From an uncultured bacterium (lineage in GTDB: Bacteria; Bacteroidota; Rhodothermia; Rhodothermales; Rubricoccaceae), in NCBI GenBank assembly GCA_947493945.1, contig CANLSR010000002.1, positions 372,001 to 436,000 on the forward strand: a DNA stretch of 64,000 bases, read 5' to 3'. Made by a program: the position numbers and the translations under genes. The notes beneath the pieces are model-generated. The model had not been told where the DNA came from, made no database searches, and was given only the letters and a program-made list of their open reading frames with translations. Below are positions 1 through 8,415 of this stretch, in pieces. Position 1 is the first letter of the stretch. Every line of letters begins with the position of its first letter.

Positions 1-2887
1 CGCGCAGCGCGGCCTCGACCTCGCCCGTCTCGATCCGCTGGCCACGGATCTTGACCTGGCCGTCGCGGCGCCCCAGGAACGCCAGCGTCCCGTCCGACCG
101 CCAGCGCACCAGGTCGCCCGTCCGGTAGACCCGGGCGCCCGGCTCGGCCGGCGCCGCGAACGGGTCCGGGACGAACTGCCGCGCGGTCAGCGCGTCGCGG
201 CCGAGGTAGCCCCGGGCCACCTGGACGCCGCCGATCCAGAGCTCGCCGGCCGCCCCCTCGGGGGCGAGGCGCCCGTTCCCGTCCGCGACGTAGACGCGCG
301 TGTTCGAGACGGCCCGGCCGATGGGGACCGCCAGCGGGGCGGCCTCGCCCGGCGGGCACGGCCAGTGCGTCACGTCCACGGCGGCCTCGGTCGGGCCGTA
401 GAGGTTGTGGAGCCGGACGCCGTCCCCGGGCCCGGTTTCGAGGCCGGCCTCCCGGGCCGTGCGGTAGAAGGACGCCACGAGGTCGGGCGCGAGGGCCTCG
501 CCGGAGCAGACCACGCCACGGAGTGCCGTCGCCCCCCGGAGCGGCGCGTCGTCGCCGAGGAAGGCGCGGAGCATGGGCGGGACAAAGTGGCAGAAGGCGA
601 CGGCCGACCGCGCCAGCACCCCGGCCAGGTAAGACGGGTCCCGGTGCCCGCCCGGCTGCGCCACGACCAGCCGCCCGCCGCACACGAGCGGCCAGAACAC
701 CTCCCACACCGACACGTCGAACGAGAGCGGCGTCTTGTGGAGCACCCCGTCGCCAGGGCGCAGCCCGAGCGCGTCCTGCTGCCACAGGACCCGGTTCACG
801 ACCGACCGGTGCTCCACGACCACGCCCTTGGGCCGCCCGGTCGACCCCGAGGTGTAGAGGACGTAGGCAGCGTCCGTCGGCCGGGGGCCGCTCGCTGACG
901 GCGGAGGCTCTGCCCCGGCCCGGTCCGGATCGGGGCCGAGCAGACTCTCGACGACGAGTGGGGCCGGGCCCAGCCCGATGGCCTCCGCCAGCGGGAGGTC
1001 GGCCCGGCGGGGTGCGAGGACCCGGGCGAGGCCGGCGTCGGAGGCGAGGCCGCGGAGGCGAGCCGGGGGGGCGTCGGGGTCGAGCGGGACGTAGGCCGCG
1101 CCCAGGGCGAGCGTGCCCAGCAGGGCCGCCACCATCTCGGGCGACCGCACCGCGACGACGCCCACGCGGTCCCCTCGGCCGACCCCGTGGCGAGCCAGCC
1201 CCGCCGCGACGACGGTCGCCTCCGCAAGGAGCTGGGCGAACGTGCGGGGGTCTTGGCCGTCGGCCATGTCCAGGGCGCAGGCCTGGGGCGCGGCCGCCGC
1301 CTGTTCGGCGAACAGCGACCACAGCGTCGCGGCCGGCGGGTAGGCCGCGGCGGGGCCTGTGCCGAGCGCGAGCAGCCGCTGGCGGTCGGTCGGCGACAGG
1401 ACCGCGAGGTCCGCGATGGGAGCGTCTGGTGCGGCCACGGCGGCGGCCACGAACCGCGCGAAGTGCCGGAGCAGGCGGTCCATGGCCTCGGCCGAAAACC
1501 GCGCGGTGCGGAACTCGGCGAACCCCGCCAGCCCGCCGTCGCGCACGTGGAGGTGGAGGCTGAGGTCGAACTTCGCGGTCCCGTTGTCGACCGGCATCGG
1601 CGCCACCGCGAGCCCGTCGAGGACGAGCGCCGCGTCGGGCGTGTTCTGGAGCGCGAGCCACACCTGGAACAGCGGGCTCCGCGCCAGGGTGCGCTCGGGC
1701 TGGAGGTCCTCGACCAGCCGCTCGAAGGGCAGGTCTTGGTGCGCGTACGCGCCCAGCGCCACCGCCCGGGCGCGGCGGAGCAGATCGCGGAAGGTGGGCG
1801 CGCCGCCCACGTCGACGCGCAGCACCAGGGCGTTGACCAGGAACCCCACCACGCCCTCCGCCTCCGGCGTGGTCCGGTTGGCGATGGGCGTGCCCACCAG
1901 CAGGTCGTCCTGCCCGGTGTACCGATGGAGCAGGCCCGCGAAGGCGGCCAGGAGGCCCATGAACAGCGAGGCCCGTTCGCCGGTGGCCAGGGCCCGGAGG
2001 GCGGCCGTCGTGGGCGCGTCGAGCGAGAAGGGCCGGGTGGCGCCGGCGGTGCCCTCCCCCTCCCCCGCCGACGCGTCGCGGGGCAGGTCCAGGACGGGGA
2101 GATCGCCGCCGAGCTGGTCGCGCCAGTAGGCGAGCAGGCGGTCCAGCGTGGGCCCCGCCGTCCGCTGGCGCTGCCACGCGGCGACGTCGGCGTACTGGAC
2201 CGGCAGCGGGGGCAGCTCCGGCGTCTCGCCCCGGCACCGCGCCGCGTAGGCCTCGCCCAGCTCCCGAGTCAGGACCGACACGGACCACCCGTCGGACACC
2301 GCGTGGGGGGTCGTCAGGGCCAGGGCGTGGTCGTCGTCTCCGAGCCGGACCACGAGCGCGCGCAGGAGCGGGTCGGGGCCGTCGAGGCGGAACGGCCGGC
2401 GGGCCTCGGCCACGACGGCCCGCTCGACCGCCGCCGCCAGCGACTCGGGCGGCTCGGCGGAGAGGTCGAGGTGCCGGACCTCGGCGCGGCCGTCGGGCCG
2501 GACCTGCTGGACGACGGCGTCGCCCCGGCGCACGAACGCCGTCCGGAGAGCCTCGTGGCGCCCGACCAGGCCGTCGAGAGCGGCCGCGAGGGCCCCGGTG
2601 TCCAGCCGCCCGCGCAGCCGGTAGGCCAGCGGGAGGTTGTAGACGGGGTCGCCCGGGCGGAGCTCGTCGAAAAACCAGAGCCGCTGCTGGGCGAACGACA
2701 AGGGCGCCTCCAGCGCGCCGCCGGCGCGCGGGAGCACCGGGATCGCGTGGCGCGCCCGGCCGGCCGGGGTGCCGTCGCCCATCTGGCCGAGGCGCTGGGC
2801 GAGCCGTTCGAGCACGTCCGGCGCGACGCCGTCGAGCACGTTGGCGGCGGGGTCGGGCGAGACCCGGGGAGTCGGCGAGTCGGACAT
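1..2887 (-). CDS. Nonribosomal peptide synthetase, condensation + adenylation domains (3' end beyond window)
   Basis: Translation from the ATG at 2885-2887 gives about 962 residues before the window edge cuts it in adenylation motif A8 (RGQRIETGEVEAAL). A condensation domain comes first. Its HHxxxDG motif reads PHAVSDG near residue 192, so the catalytic second His is kept and the first His is Pro. An adenylation domain follows, with A3 LYTSGSTGRPKG near residue 675 and YGPTE near 828. Nine of the ten substrate-pocket positions can be read by alignment to the standard scheme: DVWHVSLVD. That is one change from the EntF serine code DVWHFSLVD(K), so L-serine is the predicted substrate (inference). 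Starting with a C domain implies that the acyl donor sits on another protein. The FkbH-carrier protein encoded 130 bp upstream is the natural candidate. A carrier domain is expected past the edge. Confidence 0.93.
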   Translation of the reverse strand, partial: MSDSPTPRVSPDPAANVLDGVAPDVLERLAQRLGQMGDGTPAGRARHAIPVLPRAGGALEAPLSFAQQRLWFFDELRPGDPVYNLPLAYRLRGRLDTGALAAALDGLVGRHEALRTAFVRRGDAVVQQVRPDGRAEVRHLDLSAEPPESLAAAVERAVVAEARRPFRLDGPDPLLRALVVRLGDDDHALALTTPHAVSDGWSVSVLTRELGEAYAARCRGETPELPPLPVQYADVAAWQRQRTAGPTLDRLLAYWRDQLGGDLPVLDLPRDASAGEGEGTAGATRPFSLDAPTTAALRALATGERASLFMGLLAAFAGLLHRYTGQDDLLVGTPIANRTTPEAEGVVGFLVNALVLRVDVGGAPTFRDLLRRARAVALGAYAHQDLPFERLVEDLQPERTLARSPLFQVWLALQNTPDAALVLDGLAVAPMPVDNGTAKFDLSLHLHVRDGGLAGFAEFRTARFSAEAMDRLLRHFARFVAAAVAAPDAPIADLAVLSPTDRQRLLALGTGPAAAYPPAATLWSLFAEQAAAAPQACALDMADGQDPRTFAQLLAEATVVAAGLARHGVGRGDRVGVVAVRSPEMVAALLGTLALGAAYVPLDPDAPPARLRGLASDAGLARVLAPRRADLPLAEAIGLGPAPLVVESLLGPDPDRAGAEPPPSASGPRPTDAAYVLYTSGSTGRPKGVVVEHRSVVNRVLWQQDALGLRPGDGVLHKTPLSFDVSVWEVFWPLVCGGRLVVAQPGGHRDPSYLAGVLARSAVAFCHFVPPMLRAFLGDDAPLRGATALRGVVCSGEALAPDLVASFYRTAREAGLETGPGDGVRLHNLYGPTEAAVDVTHWPCPPGEAAPLAVPIGRAVSNTRVYVADGNGRLAPEGAAGELWIGGVQVARGYLGRDALTARQFVPDPFAAPAEPGARVYRTGDLVRWRSDGTLAFLGRRDGQVKIRGQRIETGEVEAALR

Positions 2888-3017
2888 CACAGGCGGGTAT
2901 GGAACAGGAAAGTGGCCCCCTCACCGCGTGGGACGTGGGGGCCGGCTTGAGCAGGGGCGCTGCGCGGGCGGCGCGGGCGGCGCGGCCCTCCGGCAAAGCA
3001 GGGGCGGCCGGGTCCGC

Positions 3018-5075
3018 TCAGGCACGCGCGGCCCCGTTCGGGCTCTCCGTGGCGAGCAGCTGGCGGAGCAGGCTCGGGTCGAGGTGGTCGAGGCGGGCGC
3101 GGACGAGCCGGGCCGCCTGCTCCTCCAGCGTCGGCGCGTCAAAAAGGCCGTCGAGCGGGAGGTCCACGCCGACGGCCGCGCTCGCACGTCCCAGCGCGAT
3201 GGTCCCGGTCAGCGAGTCCCCGCCGAGCTCGAAAAAGCTGTCGAGCGCGCCCACACGGTCCACGTGGAGGACGCCTCGCCAGATGGCCGCGAGGAGCCGC
3301 TCGGTCTGCGTGCGCGGCTCGACGAACGGCACCGGCGTCGCCCGGGGCCGGGCCTGGCGTTGGGCGACGGCGTCGAGCACGCCCTCGACCGTGCTCAGGG
3401 TGGTCGCCGCGCGGGGCATCCAGTCGGCCTCTGCGGGGCGGTCGGTGTCGGGGGGGCCTGCCGCGCGGGCGGCGGGCGGCGGTGCGTGGGGGGGGCCGCT
3501 CGGTGGGCGGTAGACGGCGGTGAGGGCCTGGCCGATGGGGAGGGCGTAGCCGCCGGGGCGCCGGTCGGCGTCGAGGCGGTCGAGAAACTGGGCCGCGGGC
3601 TCGTTGCGCGGCGTCGGCGCGAACGCGAGGGTCAGCCGGCGCTCGGGGGCCCCGGCCGCGCGCTGAGCGACGGCCCGGAGCACGGCGTGCTCGACGCCCC
3701 GGCCCAGCACGCGGCAGCTGAGCCACCACCCGTCGACGGAGAGGCCGTCGGGGGTGCTCCGCGTCCGCACCGCGCCGGTCAGGCCGTAGTCCCCGAAGCG
3801 GTCGCGGACGCGGACGGCGAGGAGGTCTCGGGCGGGCTCGTCGAGGTCTCGGGAGAGGTCGGCCTCGCGGAGGCGCGCGCCCGTCGTGTTGAACTGGTTG
3901 GTGCGCTGCGTGAGCTGTGCCACGCGGGCCAGGTCCGCGGCCGCCGCCGGGGCCACCTCGACGTGGAGGTCGAGGCCGGCCAGGAACGCCTCGAACGAGG
4001 CCGCCTCGGCCCGGGCCGCCCGCCGCCGGGCCTCGCCGGCGTAGAGGGCCGTCCGGCGCCGGTCCTCGTCCGTGACCGCCAGCCGGTCGAACGCCCACAC
4101 GTGGCGGAGCAGGTGGGCCACGCGCTCGGGCTGGGCCGGCAGGGTCAGCGCCAGCACGGCGGGGCAGCCCGCCCGCACTTCGGCGCACTCGACCGGGTTG
4201 TCGTCCAGGAACACGAACGCGTCGAGCCCGAGGCCGAGCTCGACGGCGAGGGCGCGGAGGTTGTCCGACTTGGGCGCCCAGTTGATCCGGTGGGCGGCCA
4301 CCCGGTCGAAGGAGAGGGGGAAGTCGGGGCGGGCGTCGAAGACCGCCCGGACGTCGGCCTCGGCGTTCTTGCTGCACAGGCAGACGAGCCAGCCGTCGCG
4401 CGCCAGGTCCCGGGCCAGCCGCTGGACCGCGAGGTGGCCTGGCCCCAGGCCGAGGGCATGGGGCGGCACCTCGCCGCAGGCCCCGCCCCAGAGCGTCCCG
4501 TCGCAGTCCAGCGCGAGCACCTTGTAGGGCGGACGGGCGAGGGCGCTCGCGCGGCGGGCGACGGCCGTCCCCAGCGCCGCGAAGTAGGCCCCCGTGTAGG
4601 GGACGGCGCCCGACGCGTCTGCGTGGGGGTCGGCGGTGTCAGCGACGGGGTAGAGGGCCGCGACGTCGGCGGCGGTCACGACCGTGACGCCGGCGACGGG
4701 CGCCAGCCGGTCGACGAGGCGCCGCTCGGCCTCGGCCGTCGGAGGGCGGCGCTCGCGCGCGGGCGGCTCGGGGCAGCGCACGACCACCGCCGGCCCCATG
4801 CCGCTGGCGGCGGCGCCGGCGAGGGCCTCGGCCAGCAGGGCCGTCGGGTCCCGGGGCGTGGCCCCCTCCGCCGCCCCCCAGTCGGAGAGGCGCACCAGGA
4901 CGACGTTGAGGCCCCGCCGGTTGGTGCGGAGCACCCCGTCGGGCGCCACGAGGTGCTGCACGACCTGGTTGTACGGGGCGAGGACGAGTCGGCGGGCAAC
5001 GCCCGTCTCCGCCATCCACAGGCGCAGCACGTCGGCGATGGGGTCGGCCGTGAACGTTGCCGCGAGCGTGATCAT
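3018..5075 (-). CDS. FkbH-like HAD-IIIC acyltransferase/phosphatase with C-terminal carrier (PCP/ACP) domain
   Basis: A 685-residue protein starting at the ATG at 5073-5075 (MITLAATF). An upstream ATG would add 26 Pro/Arg-rich residues that look non-coding. The HAD core has DCDGTLWGG near residue 188, then CSKNAEADV and FLDDNP, the pattern of FkbH proteins. FkbH proteins take 1,3-bisphosphoglycerate, remove phosphate and load glyceryl onto a carrier protein. A GNAT-like region follows (TQRTNQFNTTG, DRFGDYGLTG). The C-terminus holds a carrier domain with the phosphopantetheine site LGGDSL near residue 618, so the enzyme can load itself. It lies directly upstream of the NRPS on the same strand, which suggests it supplies a glyceryl-type starter to that C domain (inference). 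Confidence 0.93.
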   Translation of the reverse strand: MITLAATFTADPIADVLRLWMAETGVARRLVLAPYNQVVQHLVAPDGVLRTNRRGLNVVLVRLSDWGAAEGATPRDPTALLAEALAGAAASGMGPAVVVRCPEPPARERRPPTAEAERRLVDRLAPVAGVTVVTAADVAALYPVADTADPHADASGAVPYTGAYFAALGTAVARRASALARPPYKVLALDCDGTLWGGACGEVPPHALGLGPGHLAVQRLARDLARDGWLVCLCSKNAEADVRAVFDARPDFPLSFDRVAAHRINWAPKSDNLRALAVELGLGLDAFVFLDDNPVECAEVRAGCPAVLALTLPAQPERVAHLLRHVWAFDRLAVTDEDRRRTALYAGEARRRAARAEAASFEAFLAGLDLHVEVAPAAAADLARVAQLTQRTNQFNTTGARLREADLSRDLDEPARDLLAVRVRDRFGDYGLTGAVRTRSTPDGLSVDGWWLSCRVLGRGVEHAVLRAVAQRAAGAPERRLTLAFAPTPRNEPAAQFLDRLDADRRPGGYALPIGQALTAVYRPPSGPPHAPPPAARAAGPPDTDRPAEADWMPRAATTLSTVEGVLDAVAQRQARPRATPVPFVEPRTQTERLLAAIWRGVLHVDRVGALDSFFELGGDSLTGTIALGRASAAVGVDLPLDGLFDAPTLEEQAARLVRARLDHLDPSLLRQLLATESPNGAARA

Positions 5076-5198
5076 AGGGGGCGGTGCCGGAACCAGCAGC
5101 GGGCGGCCCGCCTGGGGAGGCGGGCGTCGTGCGGGCCCGGGGAGCGCCCGCACTCCCCCTTCGTGGCGCGCCGCCGGCGGCGCAGAACGGCGCCCGGG

Positions 5199-5993
5199 CT
5201 ACCCCCCCGTCTCCACGGTCCACTCCAGGGCCTCCACCGGAGCCTCCACGCGCGCTCGGGAGGGGACGACGCTCACCTGGCCTGCGCGTGCGCTCCCGTC
5301 CCCCCGGGGCGGCTCCGCCCCCAGGCGCTCGTCCTCCCAGAGCGCCAACACGGCCGCGCGTTGCAGCATGGACGACGTGGGCAGCCGCATCTTCTGCCCG
5401 ATGCGCGCCCGGTACGAGTCCACCGTCTTGACGCTCAGGTTCATCTCCGCCGCGATCTCGCTCCGCTTGAGCCCCCGCCCGACGTGGCGGAACACCTCCA
5501 GCTCGCGGTCGCTGAGCTCGTCGATCGTCGACGGGGGCGGCCGGTTGGGGACAAGGTGGCACACGAGCCGCCTTTTGACCTGGGGGCTCACGTACACCCG
5601 CCCGTCGAGCACCTGCACGATGGCCGTCGCCAGCACCTCGGCCGGCTCGGACTTGGTGACGTACCCCAGCGCGCCGGCGGAGAGGGCTCGGAGGGCGTGC
5701 CGCCCCTCTCCCAGGCCCGAGAAGATCACGACGCGGACGTCGGGCCAGCGGCTCCAGACCTGCTTGGCCAGCTCGATGCCGCCGCCGCCCGCCAGCTGGA
5801 GGCTCGACACGAGCAGGTCGGCCGGGGCGGCTTCGAGGGAGGCGAGGGCCTGCTGCACCGTGCTCGCCTCCGCCACGTTCGTCGTCCGCAGGCCCTGCTC
5901 AACGACCCCCCGGACTCCAGTCCGGACGATGGGGTGGCCGTCGGCGACGACGGCGCGGGGGCGGAGGGGAGGAAGGCGGAGGGGAGGAACCAT
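5199..5993 (-). CDS. LuxR/NarL-type regulator with receiver domain lacking the phospho-acceptor Asp
   Basis: A 264-residue protein taking ATG 5991-5993; another ATG 36 bp upstream is possible. The N-terminus folds like a NarL receiver: Asp18 in VVADGHP, Ser92 in VVIFSG and Lys114 in GYVTK are kept. The residue that should be the phosphorylated Asp is Ser63/64 (DLLVSSLQLAG), so normal phosphotransfer looks impossible. The C-terminal LuxR helix-turn-helix (LSDRELEVFRHVGRGLKRSEIA...VKTVDSY) is intact. An AT-rich stretch with CCTTTTG and TATATATAT on the minus strand (6028-6044) may be its promoter. The neighbour at 6131-6814 is a second member of the same kind. It may control the downstream NRPS genes, on position only. 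Confidence 0.88.
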   Translation of the reverse strand: MVPPLRLPPLRPRAVVADGHPIVRTGVRGVVEQGLRTTNVAEASTVQQALASLEAAPADLLVSSLQLAGGGGIELAKQVWSRWPDVRVVIFSGLGEGRHALRALSAGALGYVTKSEPAEVLATAIVQVLDGRVYVSPQVKRRLVCHLVPNRPPPSTIDELSDRELEVFRHVGRGLKRSEIAAEMNLSVKTVDSYRARIGQKMRLPTSSMLQRAAVLALWEDERLGAEPPRGDGSARAGQVSVVPSRARVEAPVEALEWTVETGG

Positions 5994-6027
5994 GTGAGCG
6001 TGAGTTCGAGTCCCAGAGCTGTAACCC

Positions 6028-6044
6028 ATATATATACCAAAAGG
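6028..6044 (-). promoter_or_regulatory. AT-rich promoter candidate for the 5993 regulator
   Basis: On the minus strand this reads CCTTTTGGTATATATAT, an AT island in very GC-rich DNA 35 to 50 bp upstream of the regulator ATG. The match to the Bacteroidota -33/-7 consensus is partial and the spacing does not fit both boxes, so the exact start site is not defined. Confidence 0.35.
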
Positions 6045-6130
6045 CTTCCACAGCCGTCACGGCGACGGAGCGCGCCCCAACGCCGACACGTGCCGCCACC
6101 TGGGGAGACCGGGAATCCGCTCCAGGGCGG

Positions 6131-6814
6131 TCACCGGGGCCGCGCGGCGTAGCGGCGGAGGTCCGCCATCGAGTCGAACACCAGCTTCGCCCGCAGCCCC
6201 TGCAGGTACACGTCCACCGTGCGGACGGACAGGTGGAGCCGGTCGGCGATCTGGGTGCGGGTCAGGCCGCGGCCGACGAGCGCCAGCACCTCCACCTCGC
6301 GCTTGCGCAGGTGGGCCCCGGACCGCGTCGGGCGTGCGGGCCGGTGCTTGGCCACGCGCATCAGGAGTTGCTCGACCACCCGCTCGGAGATCGCCACCTC
6401 GCCGTCGACCAGGCGCCGGAGGTCGGCGAGGAGTTGGGGCGGGGCCACCGAGACCGCCGAGTAGCCCCGGGCGCCCGCCTCCAGAAGACGGACCATGTCG
6501 TCCGGCTGCTCCTCGGGCACGAGCACGTGCACCCTCAGGTCGCGGTCCGGCCCGGCGACCCCGGACAGAAAGCGGAGGGCCTCGTCGTGGTCTCCGCTCA
6601 CGACGGCGAGGCCCGTGGACATCTTCCTCCCCGTTTCCAACGCCCCGGCGGGGCCGTCCGCCTGGACGGGCGCGAACCCGCCCGCCTCGTCCAGCACCCC
6701 GGCGACCCCGCGCAGCACGAGGGGCGGCCCCCCGACCAGCAGCACCTCCACCACGCCGGGGGGGAGCGCGGGCCGCTGCTGGGCGTGCCCGCTGGCGGTC
6801 CGCGTCCAGTCCAT
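6131..6814 (-). CDS. LuxR-type regulator with fully degenerate receiver domain
   Basis: A 227-residue protein starting at ATG 6812-6814. The C-terminus is a clear LuxR helix-turn-helix (LRKREVEVLALVGRGLTRTQIADRLHLSVRTVDVYLQGLRAKL). The N-terminal 120 residues keep the receiver outline, but the acidic pair is replaced (VLLVGGPPLV). The phospho-acceptor position is Ser73 (LAVVSGDH) and the conserved Lys is lost (GYSAVSVAP). It therefore cannot act as a classical response regulator; ligand or protein binding is possible. It precedes a related regulator by 137 bp in the same direction and probably arose by duplication followed by divergence (inference). Confidence 0.85.
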   Translation of the reverse strand: MDWTRTASGHAQQRPALPPGVVEVLLVGGPPLVLRGVAGVLDEAGGFAPVQADGPAGALETGRKMSTGLAVVSGDHDEALRFLSGVAGPDRDLRVHVLVPEEQPDDMVRLLEAGARGYSAVSVAPPQLLADLRRLVDGEVAISERVVEQLLMRVAKHRPARPTRSGAHLRKREVEVLALVGRGLTRTQIADRLHLSVRTVDVYLQGLRAKLVFDSMADLRRYAARPR

Positions 6815-6838
6815 GACGAGGGGGAGGGGTGGGGGGGG

Positions 6839-6865
6839 CCGGCTGGCGACCAGGACGCCAGCCGG
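6839..6865. terminator. Hairpin between the 6885-7940 gene and the regulator
   Basis: CCGGCTGGCG (6839-6848) pairs perfectly with CGCCAGCCGG (6856-6865) across a 7-nt loop. It lies just past the stop codon of the gene ending at 6885. There is no T-tract. The core GGCTGGCG/CGCCAGCC relates it to the repeat family seen in other gaps of this window. Confidence 0.45.
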
Positions 6866-6884
6866 GCCGTTCGCACGGGCGGGG

Positions 6885-7940
6885 TCAGACCGTGGCCACG
6901 AGCGGCTCGACCTGCTTGAGAAACCGCCGCTTGGTCAGGTTGACGAGGTACTCCAGCACGGCCTGGTGCTTTTGCCGGTACTCCCGGCTGCTTACCCCGT
7001 CTATATAGCGATTGAGCGTGGTCCGGAACGAGGCGTCCGGACGCCCGGCCTCGGCAAACTGGGCGGTGAGGATGTCGTCGACGGCCCGGAAGTAGGCCCG
7101 GTACAGGCTGGGCGCGAGCCCCCGGTTCTCCACGTAGAGCTCCTGCATCTCCTGCTGGACCACGGTGAGCGACTGCCCCACGTGCCGGTGGACCGTCGTC
7201 GAGAAGTCCTTCGCGTCCACGTCGTCCGTCGTCACGGCGGCGTGGTAGTCGGTGGCCCCCCGGCGCGTGAGCACGTTCCGGATGCAGAGCGCGAGCTCCG
7301 GCAGGGGCACCTTGGGCGCGTACTCGGGGTGCGCGGCGAACCGGCGGGCCAGGTCGGCCACGGCCTCCCGGAGGTGGAACTCCGGGGCGAGGGCGTCGTG
7401 GAGGTAGCTCTCGAGCGCCCCGGGCGTCATCCGGGGGCGAGCGGCGTGGGCCGGGTCTGCGTCCCGGAGCGCCACCACCAGCGTCGTGCGCTCGCGGTAG
7501 AGGACGAGGCGCTCGTGGCGCTTCACGTGCCGCTTGAGCGTCCGGATGTAGCGGCTGATGGTCGGGTCGCTCTCGCGGTAGCGCCGGAACAGCCCCTCGT
7601 TTACGACGCTGAACACGAGGCGGCGGACGGCGCCCTCGGTCTCCGCGTCGTCCAGGGCCTCCCACCCGATGGAGGCCGCGTACGCCTGCAGGCGCACGTA
7701 GGCCCCCTCGTCGTTCCGGCGGAACAGGTCCGCCAGGCAGTCGAGGGCCAGGTCCTCGACCGAGAGGTCGAACTGGTCGAGCCGGAGCCGGCCGAGCGTC
7801 AGGCGCCGCCGCAGGTAGGCCGTCGCGATCTGGAGGCTGTGCCCGAGGAACATCGCGACGGCGTTCCGAGACGGGCGCTCGCCGATCAGTTCGGCGAGGG
7901 TCGACCGGAGGACGCGGGGCGGCAGGGAAGGACGGGGCAT
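6885..7940 (-). CDS. Uncharacterised helical protein, 351 aa
   Basis: I do not recognise this protein. I chose ATG 7938-7940 (MPRPSLPPRVLRS); an earlier in-frame start would add 41 low-complexity residues. It is predicted soluble and mostly helical, rich in Arg and Leu, with no signal peptide and no cysteine cluster. Segments such as SLQIATAYLRRRL, SVEDLALDCLADLF and YIRTLKRHVKRHERL loosely recall sigma-70-like or other helical nucleic-acid-binding proteins, but no family motif is convincing. It is the first gene of a minus-strand run leading into two LuxR regulators and the FkbH/NRPS pair, so a regulatory role is possible (inference from position). Confidence 0.75.
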   Translation of the reverse strand: MPRPSLPPRVLRSTLAELIGERPSRNAVAMFLGHSLQIATAYLRRRLTLGRLRLDQFDLSVEDLALDCLADLFRRNDEGAYVRLQAYAASIGWEALDDAETEGAVRRLVFSVVNEGLFRRYRESDPTISRYIRTLKRHVKRHERLVLYRERTTLVVALRDADPAHAARPRMTPGALESYLHDALAPEFHLREAVADLARRFAAHPEYAPKVPLPELALCIRNVLTRRGATDYHAAVTTDDVDAKDFSTTVHRHVGQSLTVVQQEMQELYVENRGLAPSLYRAYFRAVDDILTAQFAEAGRPDASFRTTLNRYIDGVSSREYRQKHQAVLEYLVNLTKRRFLKQVEPLVATV

Positions 7941-8223
7941 GTGAGCGGGGGGTGGTAGATGGCGTCGGCGTCGGCCCCGCACACCTCTCCCCGCGCCGCC
8001 CACCAGGACCACACATATCCCTTTTGACCGCAACGACTTAGATGACAGAGCCACATCGATCATACGGGCTCCCAGCGTCGCCCAGCGGCGGGCTTGTCCA
8101 GGACTTTCCCCTAGTCAACTCTCGGTAGTGATGTAGGTAGAGTCCCCTCACCGCCTCGGCCAGACGGGCTCCCGACCCCGCGGGAGGCGCCCTCCGCCCT
8201 GGCGACGGCCGCCCTGCCACAGT

Positions 8224-8244
8224 CGCCGCCAGCGGCTGGCGGCG
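8224..8244. repeat. Palindrome of the CCGCCAGCGG family
   Basis: CGCCGCCAGC (8224-8233) and GCTGGCGGCG (8235-8244) form a perfect 10-bp inverted repeat around a single base. The same core recurs in many gaps of this window. Confidence 0.6.
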
Positions 8245-8347
8245 CGGGCCGTCCGCTGCCGAGCGGTGCGGCGGCGGCAGCGTGCGCGACCACGACGGCC
8301 CGTCCTGTCGCGGTCGAGCCGTGGGCCGACGTGCGGCGGGTGCGTGG

Positions 8348-8355
8348 TATCTTCG
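8348..8355 (+). promoter_or_regulatory. ftsK: Candidate -7 element for ftsK
   Basis: TATCTTCG differs by one base from the Bacteroidota-type -7 box TAnnTTTG and lies 60 bp before the GTG start. No TTTG-like -33 box is seen. Confidence 0.35.
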
Positions 8356-8415
8356 ATCTCGCTCCACAGGGCTCCATTCGCCCTCCCGGCCGTCCCCCGT
8401 CCCCCCCCCACTCCG

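Larger units (their letters stand above)
7941..8415. other. 475-bp divergent intergenic region
   Basis: It separates the minus-strand gene starting at 7940 from ftsK. It holds an AT-richer patch at about 8013-8043 (minus strand CAAAAGGGATATGTGTG), a possible promoter for the minus gene. A near-perfect GC-rich palindrome lies at 8224-8244 and a -7-like TATCTTCG at 8348-8355 in front of ftsK. The open frames here have no protein-like features. Confidence 0.6.

Noticed and set aside
1187..2950. Long plus-strand open frame opposite the NRPS
   Set aside because: High GC suppresses stop codons. The peptide is Arg/Gly/Pro-rich with no fold, and the minus frame encodes clear C and A domain motifs.
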